Numbered from the stretch's first letter, positions 11,773 through 24,255 are shown. The stretch: DNA of 64,000 bases from Balaenoptera acutorostrata (GCF_949987535.1 NC_080079.1:50889000-50952999), one strand, 5' to 3'. Translations and numbers: made by a program. Notes: generated by a model from the letters alone, not told the origin.

Positions 11773-12824
11773 CTTTAAATCTTCAGTAACTCTGCTCTGC
11801 ACTACAGAGTAATGTGATGTCTGGGCAGTGATTAGCACAGTGACACAGGAGGCTTGGAAAAATCTAGCTGAAGATGGGTAGAATGGAGCTTTGACTTTCT
11901 TTTAAAGCTGCCAAGCACGAACGTATCTATGTCTCTTGGTGGGAGGCAGAGTTGATCATTTTCCACTGTGGAAGCCATAAGGGCCAGATACCCACTTTTC
12001 CAGCTTCCTTTACAAACAGGGCATGGGCACGTACGACACAGGCTTAGTCAATCAGCTGCATCCTCCCTAGAGCCTGAAGTGAGAGCTAGTGGTGTGAAGA
12101 ATCCTTTCTAGGGTCATCAGCTGCAACAAGGATACCACCCAGGTCCTGGGACAGTGTAGGTATCCCAGAAACAATGGTAGTAGAGAGTCCAGGGCTGACA
12201 GTGGGTCCAGTGGTGATGTCCCAGATTCCATGTTGGCAGACCAAGTATATGCTGCAGCGGCCTCATTTTATATCACAGGTTTCGTTTTACAGCATAATAT
12301 TTGCTGTGGCTCTGGCTGCATAGCTTCCCTTGGACCTGTTTATTTTCCAGGCCTGGGTCTCCAAGTCTCCCCATATTCACTCTATACATTCCATTTTCCT
12401 TAAATCTGTCAGAGTTGGCTTCTGTTGTTTGCAACTAATAACCCTGATTCAGGCATCTGGATTTTGTCAGGGTTTCTCTAGATAGAAATCAGAGCAAATA
12501 AGGGAACCCACAACCTAGCAGGGATCTCCAGGCCTGCACTGCTGGTGGAAAAGAAAAAGAGGCCACAGAAGTTCCCTCAATCTTAAAATTGTGTGTGTGT
12601 GTCTCATAGGACAGCAGTGGGGGCAGGAGTCGGACATGAGAACACAAGAAGCTTTCCTGAGAAGAGGCTGCTGGACCAGGGTCCTGGCTTAAGCTGGAAG
12701 GCAAGCTTTGACAGGTACACATGGGTGTTAATTTCAGCCAATTATCATTGAAAGTAAACGTTTGAGAGTGGGGGTAGGATAGAGAATCTGTGAAAGTGAA
12801 CTGTCACATAGTTACTGTTTGAGC
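11773..12824. other. Intergenic; probable old LTR debris
   Basis: No exon-like ORF. The stretch 11935-12470 ends with GAGTTGGCTTCTGTTGTTTG and AACCCTGATTCAGG, which resembles the 3' part of mammalian ERVL/MaLR-type LTRs, but I cannot name the family. A short (GT)n lies at about 12590-12602. Confidence 0.4.
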
Positions 12825-12837
12825 GTGTATAATTTTT

Positions 12838-13252
12838 TTTAAATTTATTTATTTATTTATTTATTTTTGGCTGCATTGGGTCTTCATTGTTGCCCTCGGG
12901 CTTTCTCTAGTTGTGGCGAGCAGGGGCTACTCTTTTTTGTTTGTTTGTTTTTTGTTTTTTGTTTTTTTTGTTTTTTTTGTGGGGGGCTACTCTTCGTTGC
13001 AGTGCGCGGGCTTCTCATTGCAGTGGCTTCTCTTGTTGCAGAGCACAGGCTCTAGGCGCACGGGCTTCAGTAGTTGTGGCACGCGGGCTCAGTAGTTGTG
13101 GGTTGCGGGCTCTAAAGCACAGGCTCAGTAGCTGTGGCGCACGGGCTTAGTTGCTCCGTGGCATGTGGGATCATCCCGGACCAGGGCTCGAACCCATGTC
13201 CCCTGCACTGGCAGGTGGATTCTTAACCACTGTGCCACCAGGGAAGTCCCGT
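12838..13252 (-). mobile_element. CHR-family SINE, long form, with a 60-bp internal T/G-rich insert
   Basis: Reverse long copy; target duplication GTGTATAATTTTT at 12825-12837 and 13253-13265. Inside it, GGGGCTACTCTT occurs twice (12923-12934, 12983-12994) around a T/G-rich stretch absent from all other copies. Confidence 0.93.
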
Positions 13253-13499
13253 GTGTATAATTTTTAATAGCAACCATGAATTCATATATTGCTTTTGAAG
13301 TTTAAAAGACAGATGGGAAAAAGGAATTCAGCCGCGAAGGTTTGTGTGATTGCTCCACTGTATATATCCGACAACACTTCCATTAGATCTGATTCATTTA
13401 TTCATTTAATACATATTCACTGAGCAGATAAAAAAGTGAATTAAACATGTGCATCTAATTTTACTACTCTGGAAACCCGGATAAAACGACAGTAAAGGA

Positions 13500-14265
13500 A
13501 TTTATAATTACTTTTTTCTTCATTTGGATCTATCTTTTTTATTGTGGTAAAATACACATAATATAAATTTTATAATTTTAACCATTTTTACACATACAAT
13601 TCAGTGGCATTAAGTACATTCCTAATGTTGTTCAACCATCATCACTATCCATTTCATCATTCAAAACAGAAACTCCACACCCATTACGCAGTAACTCCAC
13701 GTTCTTTCCTCCCTCCAACCCTGGTGTCTGTATTCTGTTTTCGGTCTCTATGAATTTGCCTATTCTGTGTACCTCATAAAATGGCATCATACAATGTTTG
13801 ACCTTTTGTGTCTGGCTCATTTAACTTAGCATAATGTTTTCAAGGTTCAACCATGTTGTAGAGTGTGTCAGAATCTCCTTCCTTTTTAAGGCCAAATAAT
13901 ATTCCATTATATAGATGTACCACCTTTTGTTTACTCATTCATCTGTTGATGGACACTTGGGTGTTTCCACCTTTTGGGTGTTGTGAATAATGCTGCTGTG
14001 AACGTTAGTGTACAGATATGTGTTCAAGTTCCTGCTCTAAGTTCTTTTGGGTATATGCCCTGAAGTGGGATGTCTGGATCATATGGTAATTCTACATTTC
14101 ACTTTTTGAGGAACTGCCATGCTGTTTTCCACAGTGACTGCATTGTTTTATATTTCTATCAGCAATGTATGAGGGTTCCAAGTTCTTCACATCCTTACCC
14201 ACACTTATTTTTCATTTTTAAAAAATAACAGCCATCCCCAAGTGGTATCTCAGTGTGGTATATTG
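13500..14265 (-). mobile_element. Old L1 3' end, antisense
   Basis: Antisense L1 3' sequence: ATTGTGGTAAAATACACATA near 13540, then the complement of the conserved ORF2-tail block around 13920-14060 (CATCTGTTGATGGACACTTG and GAATAATGCTGCTGTGAACG). Non-coding. Confidence 0.75.
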
Positions 14266-14529
14266 TTTTTTAATGCATAGCCTCACAAAGCCAGGGATGT
14301 ACACCCAAGCGTGTCTGACTGATCTTTCCATTACACACCCTGGCCCTTCTGAGGCACAAGCATGTTTGTTTTAACAAAGCAGAAGGTTTCCCAACATTGC
14401 AGGACTTAGCTTAGACATGCAGTGTTTGGTGCTGATGCCATGTATCTCATCTTTAGCCCCATACCCTGGAATCCTGTTTCAGGAACTGTGGGAAAATAAG
14501 CCTCAAGAAGGACTAACTTTGATGTATAA
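14266..14529. other. Intergenic, nothing recognised
   Basis: Apparently unique sequence between two L1 fragments. No ORF, RNA gene or clear repeat seen. Confidence 0.5.
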
Positions 14530-14539
14530 AAGTGTCCAT

Positions 14540-14879
14540 CACAGACCTACTAGGGAATGGACTTGAGGATAGGGGGAGGGGGAAGGGTAAGCTGTGACAA
14601 AGTGAGAGAGTGGCATGGACATATATACACTACCAAACATAGAATAGATAGCTAGTGGGAAGCAACCGCATAGCACAGGGAGATCAGCTTGGTGCTTTGT
14701 GACCACCTAGAGGGGTGGGATAGGGAGGGTGGGAGGGAGGGAGATGCAAGAGGGAAGAGATATGGGAACATATGTATATGTATAACTGATACACTTTGTT
14801 ATAAAGCAGAAACTAACACACCATTGTAAAGCAATTATACTCCAATAAGGATGTTAAAAAAAATAAAAAATAAAAAAAT
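14540..14879 (+). mobile_element. 5'-truncated L1 3'UTR insertion
   Basis: Only the last ~340 bp of an L1: the GAATGGACTTGAGGATAGGG region through CAATTATACTCCAATAAGG and an A-rich tail. Target duplication AAGTGTCCAT at 14530-14539 and 14880-14889. Same 3'UTR type as 3495-3857. Confidence 0.9.
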
Positions 14880-15289
14880 AAGTGTCCATGACATTATTCT
14901 CTTATAAAAGTAAAAAAAAAAAAAAAACTAGAATAATATAAATGTACAACAGGTCAAATAAATTACAGTGTATCTTTTCAATGAATATTATGCAGTGATT
15001 AAAGAATGATAATTATGAAGTCTTTGTTGAACCATTGCACCACTGAAAAACACTTAAGTGGAGAAAATGGTCTATAGCTGTAGTAAAATAATATGAAGTT
15101 ACATGAACAAAGACCAGAAAACACACTCTAAAAAAAAGTTGCTATGTTAGGGTGTGGATTATAGGTGATTTTCTTTTTTAAAAACATCACTCATGTCTTT
15201 TTATTGCATTTCCAGTAAGAAAAGGGAAGGACAAAGTGAACCAGACACTTCACTGAGTTTGCTAATGAGTGACAACCATATATCAGGTC

Positions 15290-15819
15290 TCACTTTCTAA
15301 AATTGAGATGCAATTGACATAAAACATCGTGTAAGTTTAAGGTGTACAATGTGTCGATTTGATACATTTATATTGCAATGCAATTGCCATTGTAGCATTA
15401 GCTAATTGTTCGTCATGTCACATAAGTACCATTTTTCAAAGTGATGGGAACAATTAAAACTTTATGTCAGCAAGTTTGATGTTTATAAAATGGTATTGTT
15501 GTCTATAATCACTGTACTCTGTACATGTTTATGCTATGATATTGTTGTCTATAATCACTGTACAAGTAAGTCTCCAGGACTTACCTATCTACCAGTTGTA
15601 AGTATGAACCCTTATATAATATCTCTTCCAGTTCCTCTCTCCCCCAGCCCCTGGTAATCACCATTCCACTCTTTCTTCAAATTTGGTTTTTTAGATTCCA
15701 CATGTAAGAGATATCATACCATATTTGTCTTTCTCTGACTGACTTAGCATAATATCCTCAAGGTTCATCCATGTTGTAGCAAATGGCAGGATTTCCTTTT
15801 TTCTCATGGCAGAATAGTA

Positions 15820-15867
<48 letters not shown>

Positions 15868-16135
15868 GAATACACATATACATGTATATGTGTATATATA
15901 TTTACATATATTAGAATATTATAGAATAAAATAGATTAGTATTCTATATATAATAGAATTATATATATTATGTATTATTATTATTTTTTATTATGTATTG
16001 TTATATATATGTATGTTATCTTCTTTATCCGTTGACAGACACTTAGGTGGTTTCTGTATCTTGGCTGTTGTGAATAATGCTGCAGTGAACGGGGGAGTGC
16101 AGATATCTCTTCAACATCAGTTTTCATTTTTGTCA
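15290..16135 (-). mobile_element. Old L1 3' end, antisense, with AT-rich expansion
   Basis: Antisense L1 terminal sequence (15295-15800), an AT-rich block (15822-16012), then the complement of the ORF2-tail block (16020-16130, TGTGAATAATGCTGCAGTGA). The AT block appears to have grown within the element. Confidence 0.7.
15822..16012. repeat. (TA)n microsatellite and AT-rich palindromic tract
   Basis: About 20 TA units (15822-15864), then nearly pure AT sequence including the perfect palindrome CATATACATGTATATG near 15875-15890. Confidence 0.95.
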
Positions 16136-17447
16136 GGCAGCCCATCTCACTATGATTTTGAAATTTATTCTGAATCATCTGCTGGCATTTTTTGCCTAGT
16201 TACATCCTTAGATGGGTTCCAAGAAAGGTGTGATTAAAAACATGGTGTCCAAATTCTAGGAGTCCTAGACAAATTTGTCACATTTGGATGCAAACCATCA
16301 CTAAGGTTTATGGCAGTTGGTTTGACGGGAATATCCTGATCCTCACATTTCCCCATGTATTAAACAACCACTAGATGCTGCTATAGGCTGTGATATGCTT
16401 CCCAGACAGGCAGTGTTTGCCTTTCCTCTTTCCTGCGGGGAAATGACAAACATGCATTGAAATGTTTTGTGTTAGGACACACCTGTATGCACTTTTATGC
16501 CACGTAAAGACCTGCGAATTGGGAGCATAACTTTTTCTACATATTTTGAGCAGTGAGCTGGAACTAAGGTCTATTGAGTGTCTTCGCTGGGCCGGGCAGG
16601 CACTCTTCATTCATGTTCCATTTAATATCTGCACCGCAACGCCCCCCATCCGCTCTCCACCCCTCTCCACCCACCCTGTGCCCCCAGAGGCTGAGCTGTT
16701 GAGACAGCGTCAGCCAGCTCCTTCCTGCTCTGGCTTCCCCTTGGGTTTGGCCAATGGGGAGCACCCGCAGGAGGTGGCACACAGAGGAGAGAGCACCTGA
16801 GGTGTTTGTTCCCCAGTTTCCACTGAAGAACCCCTACTGGCTGGCTACGTCCAGCCACCAAGGGCCCCACCACCCATAGGGCAGCCCTCCGCACAGCCTC
16901 TCTGTCTCCAGTTTTTGTCCTTCAGGCCCACGGGAGATGACAGCCCTATTGTTCCTAGTCCCTAGTCTCTGCTCCCAGAGGACCACACTATCCCTGGTGG
17001 TTATTCTACACCTTATTCACACCTTTGTAAATAGTCCCTTTAGTAAACTCTCCTCAAATTACCCCATAGAGTGTGTCATCTGTTTTCTACCAGGACCCTG
17101 ACTGATATAATCCCTAAAGAGATAGGAGTAACTCACCCAAGTTTAAGGGTTTGTAGGTGGCAGAACCACACTGGGAAACAGGTTGGTCTGCATCCTTTGC
17201 CAGGCCAGACTACACTACCCAGGAAGGAGCTGACCTGAGGAGTGGGCAAGCTGGGCACCAGGGATGAGGTCCAGCACTGGGCACGGGGAATGGGCTCTTC
17301 TCCTCCTCCATGCCCTAGGCTGCTGCACATCCTGAGCCCATTCCCCCTCTGTATTTCCTGAAGTTGGTGTGTGCCCTCCTCATGATTCAAACACTGCATT
17401 TGCCCAGGAAGCCTTTGCTTGCAGAGCCCAGAGCAATCTCCCTAATG
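16136..17447. other. Intergenic; possible LTR remnant at 16650-17108
   Basis: No supported gene. ORFs of 65-90 codons on both strands at 16540-16900 overlap one another and look fortuitous. The end of the segment (TTTAGTAAACTCTCCTCAAA, then ACCAGGACCCTGACTGATAT) resembles the 3' end of an ERVL-type LTR with a polyA-like region. The rest (16136-16640, 17110-17447) shows nothing I recognise. Confidence 0.4.
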
Positions 17448-17930
17448 GTTCCTGTGGTGGTTTTTAATACATGGCCACAAATTCTTGGAGATTCTCACCA
17501 TCGGGAGTGGAGTCTAATTCCCCTTCCCTTGCATATAAGTTGTCCCTAGTAATTTGCTTCTAACAAATAGAATACAGAAGATGATATGGTGTGACTTCCG
17601 AGGCTAGGTCATAAAAGCAGATCAGCTTCTGTCTGCCTGTGTGCTCTTGGGACACTCCTTCATGGAATCTAGCTGTGAGGAGACCTAGGCCACAGGGAAA
17701 GGACACAGGCAGGTGATCCAGCTGAAACCCCAGCTGAGGTTCTAACCATAAGAAAGCCTTCAGGTCCCAGTCGTGGTTTGACTACTACAGGAGAGATGCC
17801 ATCGAGAACTGCTGAGCTGAGCTAGGCAGTGACCAAGAAAAATAAAGTAAAATAAAATGATTGCCATTGTTTTAAGTCACTAAGTTTTGGGATGATGTGT
17901 GACACGGCAATAGAAAATTTACAAACTCCT
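17448..17930 (+). mobile_element. MaLR (MLT1-type) LTR
   Basis: Sequence follows the MLT1 LTR pattern and ends with TTGTTTTAAGTCACTAAGTT and the GGCAATAGAAAATTTACA terminus. Solo LTR with no internal coding sequence next to it. Confidence 0.7.
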
Positions 17931-18150
17931 TTCTGCATCAGTGTGGTGGAGTCACCAATATTGATTGGAGTGTCCAATGTATTCTGGAAGACTACTCTTC
18001 TCTAATCCTTTTAAAAAATCTCCAAATCTCTGATTTTTAGTTTCACCATGATTGTCCTGGATAACTTCTTGGGATTAAATGTAGCTGAATTTTGTTCAGA
18101 ACAAGTTCATGTTCTAGGACTTGCTTTTTTCATCAAGAAATATATTGTAG

Positions 18151-18447
18151 GGCTTCCCTGGTGGCGCAGTGGTTGAGAATCTGCCTGCCAATGCAGGGGA
18201 CATGGGTTCGAGCCCTGGTCTGGGAAGATCCCACATGCCACAGAGCAACTAGGCCCATGAGCCACAACTACTGAGTCTGCGCGTCTGGAGCCTGTGCTCC
18301 GCAACGGGAGAGGCCATGACAGTGAGCGGCCCGTGCACTGCAATGAAGAGTGGCCCCCGCTCACCGCAACTAGAGAAAGCCCTTGCACAGAAACGAAGAT
18401 CCAACACAGCCAAAAATAAATAAATAAATAATTTTTTTTAAAAAAAG
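18151..18447 (+). mobile_element. CHR-family SINE, long form
   Basis: Complete copy with A-box TGGCGCAGTGGTTGAG and B-box GGTTCGAGCCCTGG. Perfect 16-bp target duplication AAGAAATATATTGTAG at 18135-18150 and 18448-18463, so it is relatively recent. Confidence 0.97.
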
Positions 18448-18463
18448 AAGAAATATATTGTAG

Positions 18464-18889
18464 ACAACTTCCCAAGTGAGTAATTATAGATATCATGCTT
18501 TTTAGAAAGTAGCTTCACAGTAATAAGCTTGGTTTTTAAAGAGTTTTCCCAAGCTAAATATGCCACCAGATAACATCCACCTACTACTGGAGAATTTATT
18601 AATTCATTCATTTATACATTCATTCTCTCACTAGCTTATTCAAAAAACCACAAAATGTTCGCTACATACCTAATGGTAGTTCTGAGAATACCAAGAACTT
18701 TTGAGAACACTAACCCTAATTTTATAGAGACCATTTTTGCTTAAGCTAACCAGAGTTGGTTTTTTATTTTGCCCTGAAGAACCTTGAATATAACGGCAGT
18801 TCATATGAGGTGTGAGGTATAAGCAATAGACTCTCAGGGAAATGGAGAGAATCTGAGTCTGGTATCTTCCCTTATTGGGGTTAAGATAA
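18464..18889. other. Intergenic, nothing recognised
   Basis: AT-rich sequence with no ORF of note and no repeat I can name. Confidence 0.5.
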
Positions 18890-20128
18890 CTGTGGTAGGC
18901 AGTCTTTAAGACGGCTCCCAAAGATCTGCCCCCTGCTAGTCATGCTATATTGTAATCTGGACCTAGTGACTCGCTCCTAACAAACAGAGAGTGGCAAAAT
19001 AATGGGATATCACTTCTGAGATCAGGTTACAAAAGACCATGATTTCCATCTTGCTCTATTGCCTTCTATGTTTGCATTTTTTTTTAATTGAAGTATAGTT
19101 GATTTACAGTGTTTCAGGTGTACAGCAAAGTGATTCAGTTATACATATATTCTTTTTCAGATTATTTTCCATTATAGCTTAAGATATTGAATATAGTTCC
19201 CTGTGCTATACAGTAAATCCTCATTTATTTTATATATAGTAGTGTGTATATGTTAATCCCAAACTCATAATTTATGTCTTCGCCCCCGCCTTGCTATCCC
19301 CTTTGGGTTATAACTGTAAGTTTGTTTTCTATGTGAGTTTTTTTCTGTTTTGTAAATTAGTTCATTTGTATCATTTTTTAAGATTCCACATATAAGTGAT
19401 ATCATATGATATTTGTCTTTCTCTTTCTGACTTACTTCACTTAGTATGATAGTCTCTAGGTCCACCCATGTTGCTGCAAATGGCATTATTTTATTCTTTT
19501 TATGGCTGAATAGTGTTCCATTGTGTGTGTGTGTGTATATATATATATATACCACATTTTCTTTTTCCATTCATCTGTCAGTGGACATTTAGGTTGCTTC
19601 CATATCTTAGCTATTGTAAATAGTGCTGCTATGAACATTGGGGTGCATGTACCTTTTTGAATTAAGTGTTTTCATCTTTTCCAGATATATGCCCAGGAGT
19701 GGGATTGCTGGATCATATGGTAACTCTATTTTTAGTTTTTTAAGGAGCCTCCATACTGTTCTCCATAGTAGCTGCGCCAATTTACATTCCTACCATATGT
19801 CTGCACTCTTTAGTGAAGCAAACTGACATGTTGGAGAGGCCCAAATGACAAGGAACTGATGGGGATTTCTGACCAATAGTTCATGAGGAACTGAATCTTC
19901 TCAACAACCATGTGAGAGCGCTTGAATATGGATCCTTCTCCATCAAGATGAGATCACAGCCTCAACTGATACGTTGATTGCCACCCTGTGAGAGACCTTG
20001 ACATAGATGATGCATATAGACTGTGCCCAGAGTCCTGACCCACAGACACTGTGAAATAATAAGTGTGTGTTATTTTAAGCCCCTAAATTGCAGAGTAATT
20101 TGTTATGTACCAAAGGATAACTAACAGT
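18890..20128 (+). mobile_element. MaLR (MLT1-type) LTR, split by an L1
   Basis: The 5' part (18890-19075) and 3' part (19827-20128, ending TTATTTTAAGCCCCTAAATT and GGATAACTAACAG) are one MLT1-like LTR. An antisense L1 3' end lies between them. Confidence 0.7.
19076..19826 (-). mobile_element. L1 3' end, antisense
   Basis: Begins with poly-T and AATTGAAGTATAGTTGATTT, then complement of the L1 3'UTR and the ORF2 tail (up to about 19800). The antisense frame 19265-19570 still reads part of the C-terminal tail but is broken. It contains a short GT/TA run at about 19523-19550. Confidence 0.8.
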
Positions 20129-20519
20129 AATTATTTAGGGATGGGAACTTGCAAGTTATGGCATGTGGTGATGAAATAAGTAATTTAACTATTGCTTAGG
20201 GTTGCCTACAATGAAGCATCCATTGAGGCAAGGCTCTGGGGGACCGGATGGCTGACACCAAAAACCAGCGTATAGGAAACAAGGAATTTAAGGGCTATGG
20301 GTGATGCCATTGCTTTGAACTCTGCTGCACAATTTAAGGAAAGAGATTGATAAGCACAAGTTCATAAATTCTTCTTCCTCTTCTACTTCTTTTTACTTTT
20401 CCTTTTCCCTTTTCTTCTTTCCCCTTACCTTGCTGAAAAATTCAATCCTAAAGGCATTAGATAGGACAGAACAAGGAAGGCATTTGTGCCTGGAGTGGAA
20501 GGAACTGTGGAGGCACAGA
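20129..20519. other. Intergenic, nothing recognised
   Basis: No ORF or named repeat. A CT-rich run at about 20370-20425 is the only low-complexity feature. Confidence 0.5.
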
Positions 20520-21480
20520 GCGGTTATTGGTGTCTGAATTGGGTAAGGAGAGCATTTGTATAGGAGGGCGGCCTGGCATAGAGAGTCAGAACTTGAGTTG
20601 GCTGTGGAGGGCACAGGAGGGCAGCCTAGCATAGGTGTTAGAGCCCAAGAAGGGTGAGTAGGACAGCCCTGCAAAGGAGATGCTCAGTGAGAGCATCATA
20701 GCCTGAGCATGACACTGAAAGTATATTAATTACCTCTTGCTGCATAGGAAATTACCCCCACATTTAGTACATTAGAACAATAACCTTTTACTATCTCACA
20801 GTTTCTGTGGGTCAAGCACTGAGACAGGGCACAGCAGGAATAGCTTGTCTCTGTTCTATGACATCTGGAGCCCTGGCTGACAGACTTGACAGGTGGAGAG
20901 CTGAAATCATCTGAAGTCTCGGCTGAGGCTGGTGGGATCTGCTTCTAAGGTGGCTCACTTCAGACTTGGAAAGCCAGTGCTAAAGAGTTGGCTTCTCTCC
21001 ATGTGGGCCTATCCAGATGTGGCGCCCTCCACAGGGCTGTTGAGTGTCTTCACAACACGGCAACTAGCTTCCCAGGGAGCCAGTGATCCCAGAGAGTGAG
21101 TCAGGAAGAAGTGATCCTTTTTATGACCTAGCCTAAAAAGTCATATAGCATCATTTCCTTCATGTTTTATTCATTAGAAGTGAGTCGCTAAATCCAGCCC
21201 ACAGCCAAGGAATTAGGTTCCACCTTTTGAAGGCAGGAGTATCAGAGAATCCACAGACATATTTTAAAACCACTATAGAAGCCATGGAGGGACAGCCTGG
21301 TATGGGGTCTCACAGTCTGAGCAGGGTGAGAAGGGCATACACACGAAGGGGAAGCTGGCCTGGGTTTCCAGAGCCCAAGCAGGGTGAAGAAGACATCCAT
21401 ATGGAGAGACAGACTGGTTTGGGGAGTTAGAGCCCAACTGTGTTTGAGGAAGTCATCTGTGTCTGTGTGGGGGTGGGAGC
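20520..21480. repeat. Degenerate ~53-60-bp tandem array, split by another repeat
   Basis: Units start with variants of GCAGCCTGGCATAGG and carry AGAGCCCAAGCAGGGTGA. Starts are seen near 20520, 20568 and 20621 on the left and 21291, 21351 and 21408 on the right. The middle (about 20717-21270) is a different interspersed repeat. Confidence 0.7.
20717..21270 (+). mobile_element. Interspersed repeat of unassigned family
   Basis: Begins near ATTACCTCTTGCTGCATAGG and contains TATCTCACAGTTTCTGTGGG. It matches in type the repeat at 36935-37443. This is a common mammalian medium-frequency repeat; I cannot assign the family without a library. Confidence 0.6.
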
Positions 21481-21660
21481 AGTGGTGGAAGATAGTTTGC
21501 ATACAGGGGATTGAGCACGTGAGTAAGTGTATTAAGGATAACTGGAGCTTCTCACTGTCAGAAGACTGAGTTACAAATATAGAAAGGGAGAAAAATAACA
21601 TAAATCCTGTGGTGTTGGAGATATGAATGTTAACTCATGGTTTTCTAGAAAGATAGATAG

Positions 21661-21696
<36 letters not shown>

Positions 21697-22176
21697 CCTA
21701 TTGCTGTCTAGGGGGCCTGGAAGAGGAGAATCCTAATAGCAATGAGCATACCTAGCAACCAGAAATACCATTTTTCCTAAAAAAGAACAAGTGTTCCTTA
21801 GAGAAATGGCATATTCCAGGCTTAGAGCAGGAAATATACAAGATGAGCGCAAAACATCTTTTTGTACCAGAAGGCAAGGATTTGCTCAAAGAATGTTGGA
21901 GACATGTCAAAAGGACCTGTGAGCCAGCATGAAGGGGTTCCTGCTGGCCAAATCTGGGACAATTTGAGCCAGTCAAAAGAAATGACATTAAGAAAGTACA
22001 ACTCATTAAAATAAAATAGGAAAGCATGAGTCTATATGTATTAATAAACAAATTAATTAATTACGAATGGGATATTTACAGAGTTTCAAAATATCCACAA
22101 AATACTGGTTAATTTCAAGGAGAAAAAGGTGACTTTACAGTGGCAAGGCCCAGCAGACACTTTCTTACTTAAGTGG
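21481..22176. other. Intergenic with a (TG)16 microsatellite
   Basis: Contains a pure GT run at 21662-21694. The rest has no supported gene; the ORFs of 60-120 codons crossing 21230-21600 are on opposite strands of tandem-repeat DNA. Confidence 0.6.
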
Positions 22177-22307
22177 TCAAAATGGCAGTCCAGCAGTTAG
22201 GGCTCCAAGCTTCCACCGCAGGGGGCACGGGTTTGAACCCTGGCTGGAGAACTAAGATCCCATGTGCCATGTGGTGAGACCAAAAAAAAAAAATCTATTA
22301 AAAAAAA
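22177..22307 (+). mobile_element. CHR-family SINE, short form, diverged
   Basis: GGCAGTCCAGCAGTTAGGGC head, GGTTTGAACCCTGGCTGGAG B-box region, A-rich tail. Flanked by AAGTGG (22171-22176 and 22308-22313). Confidence 0.8.
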
Positions 22308-22633
22308 AAGTGGACATCACCAGCAATGTGACAAATCAAAATCATGCACCATCTGATTGGATGAAAATAGAAGGAAACAATATCACTTTGGTGATAACCC
22401 AAATAGCAGACAAATCTAAATTGGGAGCTAAAAAAAAATAACTGCACTATAATCTCCCAAAATACCAAGGATATCAAGGTTAGGGAAAGACTGAAGAATT
22501 GTTCCAGAGTGAAGGAGATTAAAAGGACATGAAAACTAAAAGCAATGTACCAGAGGGCAGACAGCAGAAGCAAGAAGAACTACAATCCTGCAGCCTATGG
22601 AACAAAAACCACATTCACAGAAAGATAGACAAG

Positions 22634-23534
22634 ATGAAAAGGGAGAGGGCTATGTACCAGATGAAGGAACAAGATAAAACCCCAGAAAAACAACTAAATG
22701 AAGTGGAGATAGGCAGCCTTCCAGAAAAAGAATTCAGAATAATGATAGTGAAGATGACCCAGGACCTCAGAAAAAGAATGGAGGCAAAGATCAAGAAGAT
22801 GCAAGAAATGTTTAAAAAAGACCTAGAAGAATTAAAGAACAAACAAACAGAGATAAACAATACAATAACTGAAATGAAAACTACACTAGAAGGAATCAAT
22901 ACCACAATAACTGAGGCAGAAGAAAGGATAAGTGACCTGGAAGACCTAATGGTGGAATTCACTGCTGCGGAACAGAATAAAGAAAAAAGAATGAAAAGAA
23001 ATGAAGACGGCCTAAGAGACCTCTGGGACAACATTAAACGCAACAACATTCGCATTATAGGGGTCCCAGAAGGAGAAGAGAGAGAGAAAGGACCAGAGAA
23101 AATATTTGAAGAGATTATAGTCAAAAACTTCCCTAACATGGGAAAGGAAATAGCCACCCAAGTCCAGGAAGTGCAGAGAGTCACATACAGGATAAACCCA
23201 AGGAGAAACACGCCGAGACACACAGTAATCAAATTGGCAAAAATTAAAGACAAAGAAAAATTATTAAAAGCAGCAAGGGAAAAACGACAAATACTAGGGA
23301 ACTCCCATAAGGTTAACAGCTGATTTCTCAGCAGAAATTCTAAAAGGCAGAAGGGAGTGGCATGATATACTTAAAGTGATGAAAGGGAAGAACCTACAAC
23401 CAAGATTACTCTACCTGGCAAGGATCTCATTCAGATTCAATGGAGAAATCAAAAGTTCTACAGACAAGCAAAAGCTAAGAGAACTCAGCACCACCAAACC
23501 AGCTCTACAACAAATGCTAAAGGAACTTCTCTAA
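22634..23534 (+). pseudogene. L1 ORF1 (RNA-binding chaperone), frameshifted
   Basis: L1 ORF1p forms a trimeric nucleic-acid chaperone in the L1 RNP. From the ATG at 22634 the frame shows a long heptad-rich coiled coil (about residues 30-135, many E/K/I), then an RRM-like block with NIRIIGVPEGEE (about 23047-23082), then the start of the C-terminal domain. The frame is lost near 23290-23300. The normal C-terminal domain is still readable in another frame to a stop at 23532-23534. The open frame can be extended upstream to an ATG at 22529, but that ATG lies before the L1 boundary (22553) in host DNA, so 22634 is the real ORF1 start. Not functional. Confidence 0.93.
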
Positions 23535-24255
23535 GTGGGAAACACAAAAGAAGAAAAGAACCTACAAAAACAAACCCAAAACAATTAAGAAAATAGTAAT
23601 AGGAACATACATATTGATAATTACCCTAAACGTGAATGGATTAAATGCTCCAACCAAAAGACACAGGCTTGCTGAATGGATACAAAAACAAGACCCATCT
23701 ATATGCTGTCAACAAGAGACCCACTTCAGACCTAGGGACACTTTCAGACTGAAAGTGAGGGGATGAAAAAACATATTCCATGCAAATGGAAATCGAAAGA
23801 AAGCTGGAGTAGCAATACTCATATCAGATAAAATAGACTTTAAAATAAAGAATGTTACAAGAGACAAGGAAGGACACTACATAATGATCAGGAGATCAAT
23901 CCAAGAAGAAGATATAACAATTATAAATATATATGCACCCAACATAGGAGCACCTCAATACATAAGGCAACTGCTAACAGCTGTAAAAGAGGAAATCGAC
24001 AGTAACACAATAATAGTGGGGGACTTTAACACCTCACTTACACCAATGGACAGATCATCCAACATGAAAATAAATAAGGAAACAGAAGCTTTAAATGACA
24101 CAATAGACCAGATAGATTTAATTGATATTTATAGGACATTCCATCCAAAAAGAGCAGATTACACTTCCTTCTCAAGTGCACGTGGAACATTCTTCAGGAT
24201 AGATCACATCTTGGGTCACAAATCAAGCCTCAGTAAATTTAAGAAAATTGAAATC

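Noticed and set aside
22529..22633. ATG at 22529 as the start of L1 ORF1
   Set aside because: It lies upstream of the L1 boundary (22553) in host DNA; the family start is the ATG at 22634.
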